From positions 620,001 through 684,000 of the forward strand of contig NZ_CP084874.1 in NCBI RefSeq assembly GCF_020526085.1: a stretch of DNA of 64,000 nucleotides. The letters are read 5' to 3'. The notes beneath the pieces were generated by a model. It saw only the letters and a program-made list of their open reading frames with translations, had not been told where the DNA came from and made no database searches. The stretch comes from Klebsiella africana. Its GTDB lineage: Bacteria > Pseudomonadota > Gammaproteobacteria > Enterobacterales > Enterobacteriaceae. Positions 42,640 through 51,872 of this stretch are shown in pieces; the stretch's first letter is position 1, and each line of letters opens with the position of its first letter. Position numbers and translations under genes: made by a program.

Positions 42640-44463
42640 ATGCCGTTAATAGCCGGGATTGATATCGGCAACGCCACCACCGAGGTGGCGCTGGCGTCCG
42701 ACGACCCGCAGGCGAGGACGTTTGTTGCCAGCGGGATCGTCGCGACGACGGGCATGAAAGGGACGCGGGACAATATCGCCGGGACCCTCGCCGCGCTGGA
42801 GCAGGCCCTGGCGAAAACACCGTGGTCGATGAGCGATGTCTCTCGCATTTATCTTAACGAAGCCGCACCGGTGATTGGCGATGTGGCGATGGAAACCATC
42901 ACCGAGACCATTATCACCGAATCAACCATGATCGGTCATAACCCGCAGACGCCGGGCGGGGTGGGCGTTGGCGTGGGGACGACTATTGCCCTCGGGCGGC
43001 TGGCGACGCTGCCGGCGGCGCAGTATGCCGAGGGGTGGATCGCGCTGGTTGACGACGCCGTCGATTTCCTTGACGCCGTGTGGTGTCTCAATGAGGCGCT
43101 CGACCGGGGGATCAACGTGGTGGCGGCGATCCTCAAAAAAGACGACGGCGTGCTGGTGAATAACCGCCTGCGCAAAACCCTGCCGGTGGTGGATGAAGTG
43201 ACGTTACTGGAGCAAGTCCCCGAGGGGGTCATGGCGGCGGTGGAGGTGGCCGCGCCGGGCCAGGTGGTGCGGATCCTGTCGAATCCCTACGGGATCGCCA
43301 CCTTCTTCGGGCTAAGCCCGGAAGAGACTCAGTCCATCGTCCCCATTGCCCGCGCCCTGATTGGCAACCGTTCCGCGGTGGTGCTTAAGACCCCGCAGGG
43401 GGACGTGCAGTCGCGGGTGATCCCGGCGGGCAACCTCTACATTAGCGGCGAAAAACGCCGTGGAGAAGCCGATGTTGCCGAGGGCGCGGAGGCGATCATG
43501 CAGGCGATGAGCGCCTGCGCTCCGGTACGCGACATCCGCGGCGAACCGGGCACCCACGCCGGCGGCATGCTTGAGCGGGTGCGCAAGGTGATGGCGTCGC
43601 TGACCGGCCATGAGATGAGCGCGATATACATCCAGGATCTGCTGGCGGTGGATACGTTTATTCCGCGCAAGGTGCAGGGCGGGATGGCCGGCGAGTGTGC
43701 CATGGAGAATGCCGTCGGGATGGCGGCGATGGTGAAATCGGATCGTCTGCAAATGCAGGTTATTGCCCGCGAACTGAGCGCCCGACTGCAGACCGAGGTG
43801 GTGGTGGGCGGCGTGGAGGCCAACATGGCCATCGCCGGGGCGTTAACCACTCCCGGCTGTGCGGCGCCGCTGGCGATCCTCGACCTCGGCGCCGGCTCGA
43901 CGGATGCGGCGATCGTCAACGCGGAGGGGCAGATAACGGCGGTCCATCTCGCCGGGGCGGGGAATATGGTCAGCCTGTTGATTAAAACCGAGCTGGGCCT
44001 TGAGGATCTTTCGCTGGCGGAAGCGATAAAAAAATACCCGCTGGCCAAAGTGGAAAGCCTGTTCAGTATTCGCCACGAGAATGGTGCGGTGGAGTTCTTC
44101 CAGGAAGCTCTTAGCCCGGCGGTGTTCGCCAAAGTGGTGTACATCAAAGAGGGCGAACTGGTGCCGATCGATAACGCCAGTCCGCTGGAAAAAATTCGTC
44201 TCGTGCGCCGGCAGGCAAAAGAGAAAGTGTTTGTCACCAACTGCCTGCGTGCGCTGCGCCAGGTTTCACCCGGCGGTTCCATTCGCGATATCGACTTTGT
44301 GGTGCTGGTGGGCGGCTCATCGCTGGACTTTGAGATCCCGCAGCTTATCACGGAAGCCCTGTCGCACTATGGCGTGGTCGCCGGGCAGGGCAATATTCGG
44401 GGAACAGAAGGGCCGCGCAATGCGGTCGCCACCGGGCTGGTACTGGCCGGTCATGTGAATTAA
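42640..44463 (+). CDS. dhaF: Glycerol dehydratase reactivase, large subunit DhaF
   Basis: DhaF is the ATP-hydrolysing large subunit of the reactivase that ejects damaged cobalamin. The 607-aa protein has an actin-like ATPase fold split by inserts: MPLIAGIDIGNATTEVAL (phosphate-1 loop) at the start, LAILDLGAGSTDAAIV (phosphate-2, about 410) and FVVLVGGSSLDFEIP (adenosine motif, about 555). GGAGGTC precedes the ATG. It is in one operon with dhaBCE; its DhaG partner is encoded in the divergent operon. Confidence 0.96.
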   Translation: MPLIAGIDIGNATTEVALASDDPQARTFVASGIVATTGMKGTRDNIAGTLAALEQALAKTPWSMSDVSRIYLNEAAPVIGDVAMETITETIITESTMIGHNPQTPGGVGVGVGTTIALGRLATLPAAQYAEGWIALVDDAVDFLDAVWCLNEALDRGINVVAAILKKDDGVLVNNRLRKTLPVVDEVTLLEQVPEGVMAAVEVAAPGQVVRILSNPYGIATFFGLSPEETQSIVPIARALIGNRSAVVLKTPQGDVQSRVIPAGNLYISGEKRRGEADVAEGAEAIMQAMSACAPVRDIRGEPGTHAGGMLERVRKVMASLTGHEMSAIYIQDLLAVDTFIPRKVQGGMAGECAMENAVGMAAMVKSDRLQMQVIARELSARLQTEVVVGGVEANMAIAGALTTPGCAAPLAILDLGAGSTDAAIVNAEGQITAVHLAGAGNMVSLLIKTELGLEDLSLAEAIKKYPLAKVESLFSIRHENGAVEFFQEALSPAVFAKVVYIKEGELVPIDNASPLEKIRLVRRQAKEKVFVTNCLRALRQVSPGGSIRDIDFVVLVGGSSLDFEIPQLITEALSHYGVVAGQGNIRGTEGPRNAVATGLVLAGHVN

Positions 44464-44515
44464 ACGGGCGCTCGCGCCAGCCTCTCTCTAAACGTGTTAT
44501 TTCAGGATGCCGATA

Positions 44516-45319
44516 ATGAACCAGACTTCTACCTTAACCGGGCAGTGCGTGGCCGAGTTTCTTGGCACCGGACTGCTCATCTTCTTCGGGGCGGGCTGTG
44601 TCGCTGCGCTGCGGGTCGCCGGGGCCAGCTTTGGCCAGTGGGAAATCAGTATTATCTGGGGCCTGGGCGTCGCCATGGCCATCTACCTGACGGCCGGTGT
44701 CTCTGGCGCGCACCTTAATCCGGCGGTGACCATTGCTCTGTGGCTGTTCGCCTGTTTTGAACGTCGCAAGGTACTGCCGTTTATTATCGCGCAGATGGCC
44801 GGGGCATTCTGCGCCGCCGCGCTGGTGTACGGGCTGTATCGCCAGTTGTTTCTCGATCTTGAACAGAGTCAGCATATCGTGCGCGGCACTGTCGCCAGCC
44901 TTAACCTGTCCGGGGTCTTTTCCACGTACCCGCATCCGCATATCACTTTTATACAGGCGTTTGCCGTGGAGACCACCATCACGGCAATCCTGATGGCGAT
45001 GATCATGGCCCTGACCGACGACGGCAACGGCATTCCGCGCGGGCCGCTGGCGCCGTTGCTGATTGGCTTGCTGATCGCTGTGATCGGCGCGTCGATGGGG
45101 CCGCTAACTGGCTTTGCGCTGAATCCGGCGCGCGATTTTGGCCCAAAACTGTTTACCAGTCTGGCCGGGTGGGGCTCGATCGCCTTTACCGGCGGGCTGG
45201 CGATCCCTTACTTTCTGGTGCCGCTGCTGGCGCCGGTGGTGGGGGCGATTATCGGGGCGTTTTTATACCGCAAGCTTATTGGCCACCATCTGCCGTGCGA
45301 ATGCGGTATCGATGAGTAA
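44516..45319 (+). CDS. Glycerol facilitator (GlpF-type aquaglyceroporin) of the dha regulon
   Basis: This inner-membrane channel admits glycerol. The 267-aa MIP-family protein has six helices plus the two NPA half-helices (SGAHLNPAVTIALW near 68 and GFALNPARDFGPK near 203) and is closely related to GlpF. The ATG at 44516 is preferred over one at 44507 because CAGGA sits nine bases before it and the chain then begins MNQTSTLTGQC like GlpF. It follows dhaF by about 50 bases, giving the regulon its own uptake channel. Confidence 0.93.
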   Translation: MNQTSTLTGQCVAEFLGTGLLIFFGAGCVAALRVAGASFGQWEISIIWGLGVAMAIYLTAGVSGAHLNPAVTIALWLFACFERRKVLPFIIAQMAGAFCAAALVYGLYRQLFLDLEQSQHIVRGTVASLNLSGVFSTYPHPHITFIQAFAVETTITAILMAMIMALTDDGNGIPRGPLAPLLIGLLIAVIGASMGPLTGFALNPARDFGPKLFTSLAGWGSIAFTGGLAIPYFLVPLLAPVVGAIIGAFLYRKLIGHHLPCECGIDE

Positions 45320-45325
45320 AGTAGG

Positions 45326-45346
45326 ACCCGCCGCAGCGCGGCGGGT
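45326..45346. terminator. Bidirectional terminator between the dha regulon and the acid-stress cluster
   Basis: A perfect nine-base-pair stem (ACCCGCCGC / GCGGCGGGT, loop AGC) with TTTCC after it lies between the convergent glycerol facilitator and hdeB genes. Confidence 0.65.
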
Positions 45347-45374
45347 TTCCCCGGTCTGACGCCGGGGAGCTGGG

Positions 45375-45680
45375 TTATTTTTTGATGACTGCGCTGAGAT
45401 CGCCGAGTTTGGTGGCGGGGTTCTTATGGCACTGCTGCAGCATTTTCGGTACCGAAACGGTCTCGACTTCATGCCAGTCGACATAGTCGCCGCCGCTAAA
45501 GTCGGTGTTGCGATTCACCACCCAGAAGGCCACCGGGGTCATGCTTTTTGGGTTCATATCCATAAATTCCTGACAGGTCATATTCTGCGGCGTGGTTTCC
45601 TCAACCGCGAATGCCGGACTGGTCATCAGACAGAATGTGGTAGCCGCCACGGTCAATACGAGTGCTTTAGGTAAATTCAT
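45375..45680 (-). CDS. hdeB: Acid-stress periplasmic chaperone, HdeB family
   Basis: HdeB-type proteins unfold at low pH and protect periplasmic proteins. The 101-aa product has a signal peptide (MNLPKALVLTVAATTFCLMT, cleaved near AFA-VEE). The mature part has the family core MTCQEFMDMNPKSMTPVAFW and a second Cys in MLQQCHKNP, the conserved disulfide pair. hdeD lies 26 bases upstream on the same strand. No HdeA is recognised beside it. Confidence 0.88.
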   Translation of the reverse strand: MNLPKALVLTVAATTFCLMTSPAFAVEETTPQNMTCQEFMDMNPKSMTPVAFWVVNRNTDFSGGDYVDWHEVETVSVPKMLQQCHKNPATKLGDLSAVIKK

Positions 45681-45706
45681 TTTCTTCTCCAGTGAAAAAA
45701 TAAAAC

Positions 45707-46282
45707 TTAAGCCTGAGCGTGCTTCATTTTATTGCGCAGGACCAGCAAGCCGATGGCGCTAAATATCATTTCAACGCCGATAAAAGCGGTAATAAATAAC
45801 CAGCTTTGCTGCGGGTTCATGGCCAGCCACAGGCAAGCGATCAGTAAATCCAACAGGCCGATAAAAATATTCCAGCCAGCGCCGCTTTGTTTTCGGGTTT
45901 GACATCCGCTAACGATGCGGGAAATACCGCCGAGAACAAATAAAAAGCCAAATAAAATGGCCAGACTGCTCATACCGTTGAGGGGATTGACGACAACGCT
46001 CAGGCCGAGCACGATCCAGGCGATGGCGAAGATCAGCGCCACCAGGCGTGATTTCCAGTGTTGCTGGCGGAAGACAATCAGGCTATACAGCGAATAGAAG
46101 CCGCAGATCATCAACAACATGCCGGTTACTGTGGCGAGATACCAGCCGGCGACCAACGGCCAGGCCAGACAACAGGCTCCGCAGATAAACAGCAATACCG
46201 CCATCAGGCAGGCATGCCGTTTATATCGAATAAAGACGCGTGGACTAAACGCATTTAAGGTGTAATGGCTAAACATAAACAT
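45707..46282 (-). CDS. hdeD: Acid-resistance membrane protein, HdeD family
   Basis: This is a 191-aa inner-membrane protein with six hydrophobic segments (DUF308/HdeD family), linked in E. coli to acid resistance at high cell density. It shows the repeated small-residue helices typical of HdeD (VVVNPLNGMSSLAILFGF, GLLDLLIACLWLAMNP). It is probably the first gene of a hdeD-hdeB operon transcribed leftward, divergent from yfdX. Confidence 0.87.
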   Translation of the reverse strand: MFMFSHYTLNAFSPRVFIRYKRHACLMAVLLFICGACCLAWPLVAGWYLATVTGMLLMICGFYSLYSLIVFRQQHWKSRLVALIFAIAWIVLGLSVVVNPLNGMSSLAILFGFLFVLGGISRIVSGCQTRKQSGAGWNIFIGLLDLLIACLWLAMNPQQSWLFITAFIGVEMIFSAIGLLVLRNKMKHAQA

Positions 46283-46426
46283 AATTGCTCCGCAGATCCC
46301 GGTTGGCGGCCTGATGCTGAATAAAAGGCGTGAAGGCTTATTCAGCAGGCCAAAAGAAAGGTCTGAGGGAAATAGTAGGCCGCGCTATCGGCAGGCGTAA
46401 ATAAGAGCGCCGAAGTCACTTTATAC

Positions 46427-46454
46427 GCCTGGTCTGACAGCTGTCAGACCAGGC
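46427..46454. promoter_or_regulatory. Perfect 28-base palindrome in the hdeD/yfdX gap
   Basis: GCCTGGTCTGACAG is followed with no spacer by its exact complement CTGTCAGACCAGGC. It lies 145 bases from the hdeD start and about 100 bases from the yfdX start, so it can be a shared operator or a hairpin. The central TGACAGCTGT recurs at 51302-51311, upstream of evgA and the second hdeB-like gene. Confidence 0.6.
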
Positions 46455-46552
46455 CCGCAATATCGCTTCCGGGCTCTGATTCTCAATAACCACGATATTT
46501 TTTAAGCTGGCTGCGTTTGGTGATGCTTACCGATTTTAATCAGGAGTTAACA

Positions 46553-47185
46553 ATGAAAAAAGTCATTCTGGCAAGCCTGCTGGCAACCATAATGGGTACC
46601 TCTCCGGTGTGGGCGGCAGACAGCGCGACGGCAGCGCCAACCGCGGCCGCCACGGCGCAGGTGCAGAAAGAAGCCGCCGATGTGCTGCAGGTGGCGGTGC
46701 AGGGCGCGAATGCGATGCGCGACGTCCAGTTCGCCCGTCTGGCGCTGTTCCATGGCCAGCCGGATAGCGCCAAAAAACTGACTGACGACGCCGCCGCGCT
46801 GCTGGCCGCCGATGATGCCAGCTGGGCGAAGTTCGTGAAAACCGACGCGACAGCCAAAATGATCGCCGATCGCTATGTGGTGATCAATGCGACCATCGCC
46901 TTGTCTGAAGACTATGTGGCCACGCCGGAAAAAGAGAGTGCCATTAAATCTGCCAACGAAAAACTGGCGAAAGGCGATCAGAAAGGAGCTATCGATACCC
47001 TGCGCCTGGCCGGTATTGGTGTGATTGAGAACCAGTACCTGATGCCGCTTAACCAGACCCGTAAGGCGGTGGCGCAGGCGCAAGACCTGCTGAAAGCCGG
47101 TAAATATTATGAAGCGAATCTGGTGCTGAAAGGCGCTGAAGAGGGCATTGTGGTGGATAGCGAGATGCTGGTGGCAGGCAACTGA
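46553..47185 (+). CDS. YfdX-family periplasmic protein
   Basis: YfdX proteins are acid- and EvgA-linked periplasmic proteins with proposed chaperone-like activity. From the ATG at 46553 the product is 210 aa with a signal peptide ([21 protein letters not shown], cut before ADSAT) and the YfdX core (about 45-205, [20 protein letters not shown] and [16 protein letters not shown]). CAGGAG precedes the ATG; an open in-frame start 12 codons upstream would hide the signal peptide. Its place beside EvgAS- and Hde-type genes suggests joint regulation. Confidence 0.88.
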   Translation: MKKVILASLLATIMGTSPVWAADSATAAPTAAATAQVQKEAADVLQVAVQGANAMRDVQFARLALFHGQPDSAKKLTDDAAALLAADDASWAKFVKTDATAKMIADRYVVINATIALSEDYVATPEKESAIKSANEKLAKGDQKGAIDTLRLAGIGVIENQYLMPLNQTRKAVAQAQDLLKAGKYYEANLVLKGAEEGIVVDSEMLVAGN

Positions 47186-47242
47186 TCCTTGTTCCACCCT
47201 GAGAGAGCGCAGAGGAAGAAACTGACAAGGATGTCCCCTTAA

Positions 47243-47269
47243 CGCTCGGGCAGGCGGACTGCCCGAGCG
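47243..47269. terminator. Bidirectional hairpin between yfdX and evgS
   Basis: A perfect eleven-base-pair stem (CGCTCGGGCAG / CTGCCCGAGCG, loop GCGGA) separates the convergent yfdX and evgS genes. Confidence 0.65.
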
Positions 47270-47275
47270 GAACGG

Positions 47276-50200
47276 CTAGCGGCCGATCAGGGCGTTGATT
47301 TCGTCGTCAATCTCACGCATAACGCCGGTAACGTGCTGTACCACCTCCAGACAGCTTGCCGGCGTTAGCGAGTCCGGCCGCTTCGCCTCAAAAGGGGCGC
47401 ACAATTGTTGTAGCGCAGTAATCCCCAGAATTTGCGCAGAACCGTGCAGACGGTGCAGCGCCCGCAGAAAGATCTGCGGCTCATGCCGGGCGATTGCCTG
47501 TCCGGCAGCCTTTAAATCCGCGGCCGACGCATCGCGGAACGTCTCCAGCATCTCATTCATCAGCGCCTGGTCTCCCCCCGTATTTTCGGTCAGCACGCTG
47601 AGCTTCAGGTGCCGGGTAGCGTGAGGCGATGCGTGGCCCACCGCTAAACGGCTGAGCTCATGGCTCAGTGTCTGAACCGATACCGGCTTAAACAGACACA
47701 TATTCATGCCGCTGGCCAGGCATGCCTCCCGCGACTGCGGCAGCGCGCTGGCGGTCACGCCCCAAATTACCAGGCCCGGATAGCGACGGCGTAACGAGGC
47801 CGCCAGCGCCAGGCCATCTTTCTTCGGCATATTAAGGTCCGTTATCAGCAGATCGTAATGTTTGCTGGCGAGCTTATTCTCCGCCTCTTCACCGTCGCAG
47901 GCTTCATCGACGCTATAGCCGATAGTGCTGAGCTGGCGCTTGAGCAGCAGCCGGTTGGTGGGATGGTCGTCCGCTATCAGTATCGCCAGCCCGGGCAGAA
48001 CCTGCGGCCTGGCGGGCAACGCCTGCGGCGTATGAATCGTGCAGCGGCTCGCCTTGACCGGCAGGGTGATGGTGAAAGTCGTCCCTACACCGGGACGGCT
48101 GACCATCTCCAGGCGACCCTGCATCAGCGCCACCAGCTCTTTGCAAATGACCAGCCCCAGTCCGGAGCCGGTCTGCTGGCGTCCCTGGCGCGCCTGGGCA
48201 TAGCGGTGGAAGAGGGTGGCCTGCTCTGCTTCACTGATCCCGCAGCCGCTATCGCTGACGATGAGAGTCAACTCCCCCTGCGTCTCATCCGCCTGCGCCA
48301 ACCGGCAACTGACCTGAATCGCGCCCTCGGCGGTAAACTTCAGCGCATTGCCGATGAGATTATTGAGGATTTGCCGTAGCGCCTGCGGGTCGACCCACAG
48401 CATGGCCCCTTCCGACAGCGCGTTATGGTAGTGCAGATCGATGCCCTTTTGCTGCGCCAACGCATCGAAGGTGTGGCACTGCTGCGACACTAACTGTGCG
48501 ACATCGCTCCACTGCGGGGTGACCTGATATTTTCCCGACTCAATCTTGTCGATATCGAGAATATTACCGATCAGCCCCAGCAGCGTTTGCGCCGTCGACC
48601 CCGCCAGCTCGATCGCCTCTTTACGCTGGCCGACGTTCAGCTCCGGTTTCGCCAGCAGCTCCAGAAAGCCGACGATGGCGCTCACCGGCGTGCGCAGCTC
48701 GTGACTCATGCTGGCCAGAAAGCGACTCTTTGCTTTTGTTGCCTGAATCGCTTTGTCTTTTTCCCGCTCCAGCGCGCAGGAGAGGGCCTCCTTCTGCGCC
48801 AGCTCCTCCTCCAGCCGCTGCTGGGAGTCTTTGCGTTTGCGCACTTCCCGGCACAGGGAAAGCCCCCAGCCGAGGCTGATGGCGATCAGCACCAGCGCGA
48901 AGGCGATCAACTGGTAAAACTGGCGGCTGTACTGGCTCCAGTTCTCTATCTGCTGGCTGGAGATTTTCGACCACTTCTCGGTCATTTGCAGAATATCCCG
49001 TGGCGGAATAGCCTGCAGCGCTTTGCTAAGAATGCCGGCCAGCACCGGTTCATCGCGCGGGATGGCCAGCCGAATGGCCGCGACGGGAAGACCGTCGATG
49101 CGGGTGTAGTGCAGATCCTGTGGATAGTAGTGGTCGATCATATAGCGGGCGGAAAGCTCCGACGCGACGGCGGCATCGACTTCACCTTCCTCCACCATCT
49201 TCATAGCAATCCCGACATTATCCGTCTCCACCCAGTTAACCTGCGGAAAGCGCGCTTTCAGGTCATGGGCGGCGATGGGCCCCACCGGCAGGGCGATCCG
49301 CACCGAGCGCCTCAGCAGCTGCTGATCGGGGGCACTGCCGCGGGCGACCAGCACAAAGGCCACGTTAATGAGCGGATCGCTGAGGGTGACATAAGCCTGA
49401 GATTGTGGATTGAGGGTGGCGGCGGGCATGATGGCCCAGTCCTCTTTCTCCATGCGCTTTACCAGATCGTGGCGGTTGCGCACCAGGATGGGGTCTATCT
49501 GCAGGCCGGTCTGTAACGAGAATATATTCAGCATATCGGCCATGATGCCGCGCAGTTCATCTTCGTTATCCACCAGGGTAAACGGCGGAAAATAGGGGTT
49601 CACCAGCAGGCGGATGCGACGATGCTTCTGCAGCCAGCGCTGCTCCTCGGCAGTAAAAGGCAGTGGGGTATTAAGAAACGACAGATCGCCGCGGTTGAGC
49701 CAGTTTTGCATGATCCGCATGGCGGTATCGCTGTCGATGGCGCGAATAAAACGATCGAGAAGTTGATGTAGTTCGGGCCGATCGTCGCGGGTGATGAAGC
49801 GATTGTGCTGTTCCTGCTGACGAAAATAGTGCGCGATGACCAGCGATTGCGAGAAATATTTGGAGATACAGTGGCCAGTGGTGATGTTGTTGCCAATGAA
49901 ATACTGATTTTCACCGCTGACCACCGAAGCAAGCGCCTGGTAGTCGCTATCGTAAAGGGTGATTTTGGCGTTAGGAAACGCCTGCTGAATGATATCGAAA
50001 AAGGCGCATTCGCGGGTACAGGCCAGCGTGACGCGGCGATTGGTGGTCAGCGGCGGCAGGGGGGATCTCAGCGAGGTCACCAGCGTCGGCCAGGTTTTGA
50101 TCAGCGGTGCGGTTCGCGTCAGGCCCGGGGCGAGCGCATCCCGGTGCGCCACCTGAGTGAGCAAGGTATCCACCTGGCGGTCGTCCAGGGCGGTGAGCGC

Positions 50201-50518
50201 CTGCTGCTCGGTGTCATACTGGCGGATAATTACCTTGAGCCCGAGGCTGTGCGCCATCAGCGCCAGATAGTCGGCGTTAATCCCCTGATAGCTTTCCTCG
50301 TCGCTGTCATAGACGATAGGCGTCATCTCGGGAAGCCAGGTACCGACGGTTAGCGTCGGCTGTGCCGCCAGCCGGGCTTTCTCCTTACCGCTGAGCGGTA
50401 TGTCGATCGTGGCGACATGGGCATGGCTCTTTAGCTCCAGCTGTTTCATGGCAAACGCGGCAGGAGAGAGACTCAGCGCCAGTCCAAAAGCCATAGATAA
50501 AATAAGACGAACAACCAT
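47276..50518 (-). CDS. evgS: EvgS/BvgS-like hybrid sensor histidine kinase
   Basis: This inner-membrane sensor relays a periplasmic (probably acid) signal by a four-step phosphorelay. The 1080-aa chain has a signal segment (1-23), two periplasmic solute-binding-type domains (about 55-275 and 300-515), a membrane helix (about 536-556), HisKA with H606 (SMSHELRTP), an HATPase (NLIGNALKFT, about 721; GSGLGL, about 785), a receiver with D894 (LLITDLNMP) and a C-terminal Hpt with H1022 (LHRLHGSAQ). Only about 40 coiled-coil residues separate the membrane helix from HisKA, so the PAS domain of E. coli EvgS (1197 aa) is missing. evgA is four bases upstream. Confidence 0.9.
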   Translation of the reverse strand: MVVRLILSMAFGLALSLSPAAFAMKQLELKSHAHVATIDIPLSGKEKARLAAQPTLTVGTWLPEMTPIVYDSDEESYQGINADYLALMAHSLGLKVIIRQYDTEQQALTALDDRQVDTLLTQVAHRDALAPGLTRTAPLIKTWPTLVTSLRSPLPPLTTNRRVTLACTRECAFFDIIQQAFPNAKITLYDSDYQALASVVSGENQYFIGNNITTGHCISKYFSQSLVIAHYFRQQEQHNRFITRDDRPELHQLLDRFIRAIDSDTAMRIMQNWLNRGDLSFLNTPLPFTAEEQRWLQKHRRIRLLVNPYFPPFTLVDNEDELRGIMADMLNIFSLQTGLQIDPILVRNRHDLVKRMEKEDWAIMPAATLNPQSQAYVTLSDPLINVAFVLVARGSAPDQQLLRRSVRIALPVGPIAAHDLKARFPQVNWVETDNVGIAMKMVEEGEVDAAVASELSARYMIDHYYPQDLHYTRIDGLPVAAIRLAIPRDEPVLAGILSKALQAIPPRDILQMTEKWSKISSQQIENWSQYSRQFYQLIAFALVLIAISLGWGLSLCREVRKRKDSQQRLEEELAQKEALSCALEREKDKAIQATKAKSRFLASMSHELRTPVSAIVGFLELLAKPELNVGQRKEAIELAGSTAQTLLGLIGNILDIDKIESGKYQVTPQWSDVAQLVSQQCHTFDALAQQKGIDLHYHNALSEGAMLWVDPQALRQILNNLIGNALKFTAEGAIQVSCRLAQADETQGELTLIVSDSGCGISEAEQATLFHRYAQARQGRQQTGSGLGLVICKELVALMQGRLEMVSRPGVGTTFTITLPVKASRCTIHTPQALPARPQVLPGLAILIADDHPTNRLLLKRQLSTIGYSVDEACDGEEAENKLASKHYDLLITDLNMPKKDGLALAASLRRRYPGLVIWGVTASALPQSREACLASGMNMCLFKPVSVQTLSHELSRLAVGHASPHATRHLKLSVLTENTGGDQALMNEMLETFRDASAADLKAAGQAIARHEPQIFLRALHRLHGSAQILGITALQQLCAPFEAKRPDSLTPASCLEVVQHVTGVMREIDDEINALIGR

Positions 50519-50522
50519 CGTA

Positions 50523-51137
50523 TCACCCTATTTTATTGCGCTGAGCAAAGTCATATAGCTCAAGCAGGGAGCTGCAGCCTAATTTATCCATCAGACGGAC
50601 CTTATAGGTACTTACCGTTTTATTGCTGATATTCATTTTGCTGCCGATGGTGGTGTAGTCGACGCCGCTGAGAATATAGCGGAACACCTTCATCTCCTGC
50701 GTTGACAGCGTATCCAGCCGGTCCTGGTCGGTGATGCCGTGGGTGCAGAAGCGTTCCAGTGAAAAGGGGAAATAGCTGTAGCCATTATTGGCCGCGTCGA
50801 TTGCGGCGAGGATATTATTCATTCCCTCTTTTTTACTCACAAAACCATTTGCCCCGCAGTCGGCGCTGCGTTTGCCGTAGAACAGTTCATTCTTTGCGGA
50901 AATGATGATGATTTTTCCCTGGTAGCGGCGTTTGCGCAGCTGTTCCAGCACCTCAATACCGCTGAGTTCCGGAATATCGACGTCGACGATCAGCAGGTCA
51001 GGCTGCATGCTTTCCGCGGTCTGCACCGCGTGAACGCCGCTGTCGAGCTCTGCCGCGACGGTAATACCGTTGCTGTCGAGAAGGTTGCGAATGGCGATAC
51101 GTGCCAATGGATGATCGTCAATGATTATCGCATTCAT
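50523..51137 (-). CDS. evgA: EvgA-like response regulator
   Basis: This LuxR/NarL-type response regulator is paired with the sensor encoded four bases downstream. The 204-aa protein has a receiver domain (1-120, phospho-acceptor D52 in LLIVDVDIPELSG) and a C-terminal LuxR helix-turn-helix (about 140-200, LSGVDYTTIGSKMNISNKTV). In E. coli EvgA activates yfdX and hde genes, and relatives of both lie within 6 kb here, so those genes are its likely targets. Confidence 0.9.
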   Translation of the reverse strand: MNAIIIDDHPLARIAIRNLLDSNGITVAAELDSGVHAVQTAESMQPDLLIVDVDIPELSGIEVLEQLRKRRYQGKIIIISAKNELFYGKRSADCGANGFVSKKEGMNNILAAIDAANNGYSYFPFSLERFCTHGITDQDRLDTLSTQEMKVFRYILSGVDYTTIGSKMNISNKTVSTYKVRLMDKLGCSSLLELYDFAQRNKIG

Positions 51138-51438
51138 GGGGGCGTAAATCCTGATATGAAAAAAGAAGGGCGATGCCTGGTGCAGGTGCGGCGGGGGTTA
51201 TTTTTATCGGTGCCGTAATAAGGTGTAATTGTAACACAAATCGTTTTCGGCTTGGGAAATATTGTGAAGCTGAGCCTGGCGAATATATTTGCATATCTGG
51301 ATGACAGCTGTAGGAACAGGCGTTCGCTGACTTCAGCGCTGTCTGCTGTTAAAAAAAATGCAAACGATTAATCTGCCCCTTTTAAGGTGAGTTACCGGGT
51401 ATATCGTCCGGTGACAACTGGCAGGTAAAATAATAACA

Positions 51439-51804
51439 ATGGCAAAAGAAAAACGCGCCCTCTGGCAAAAATGGGTTTGGAAACATCTGATGGCAGGAAT
51501 AACGGTACTGGCAATGAGTAGCGCCGCGGTGGGAAAAGACGCGTCGTCGGTTGAGGCGCGGACCCGGGATATGATGCGCTGTCAGGATTATCTGCAACTG
51601 GATCCGCGCACCTGGACGCCGATGGTGATTTGGCTGATGAACGATCCTTTTTCACTGGAGCCGCCGGAGTGGACTGACTTTCATGAAGCCGAGCTGGTGC
51701 TAACGCCGATCCTCACCGAAATCTGCCGCCAGGAGCCGGATGTCTGGCTCACCTCGCTGCGGGAGCGGCTCAATTCTTATCAGCAGGTGCGGTCGCTGAA
51801 CTAA
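51439..51804 (+). CDS. Second HdeB-like periplasmic protein
   Basis: This is a 121-aa predicted secreted protein with a basic n-region and hydrophobic core (about residues 17-32, cleaved near AAVGKDA). The mature part keeps the HdeB core pattern: MRCQDYLQLDPRTWTPMVIW aligns with the segment around the first Cys of HdeB, and a second Cys follows in LTEICRQEP. It is divergent from evgA, so it is probably an EvgA target. It is clearly diverged from the HdeB at 45.4 kb. The start is uncertain: the ribosome site is weak, and a second ATG lies 17 codons in. Confidence 0.75.
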   Translation: MAKEKRALWQKWVWKHLMAGITVLAMSSAAVGKDASSVEARTRDMMRCQDYLQLDPRTWTPMVIWLMNDPFSLEPPEWTDFHEAELVLTPILTEICRQEPDVWLTSLRERLNSYQQVRSLN

Positions 51805-51872
51805 GCGACCGCGGTAAAACGGCAGAAAAAGTGACTAAATGCGCAGTTTACGGTCTTCTTCTGCGCAGAGAA

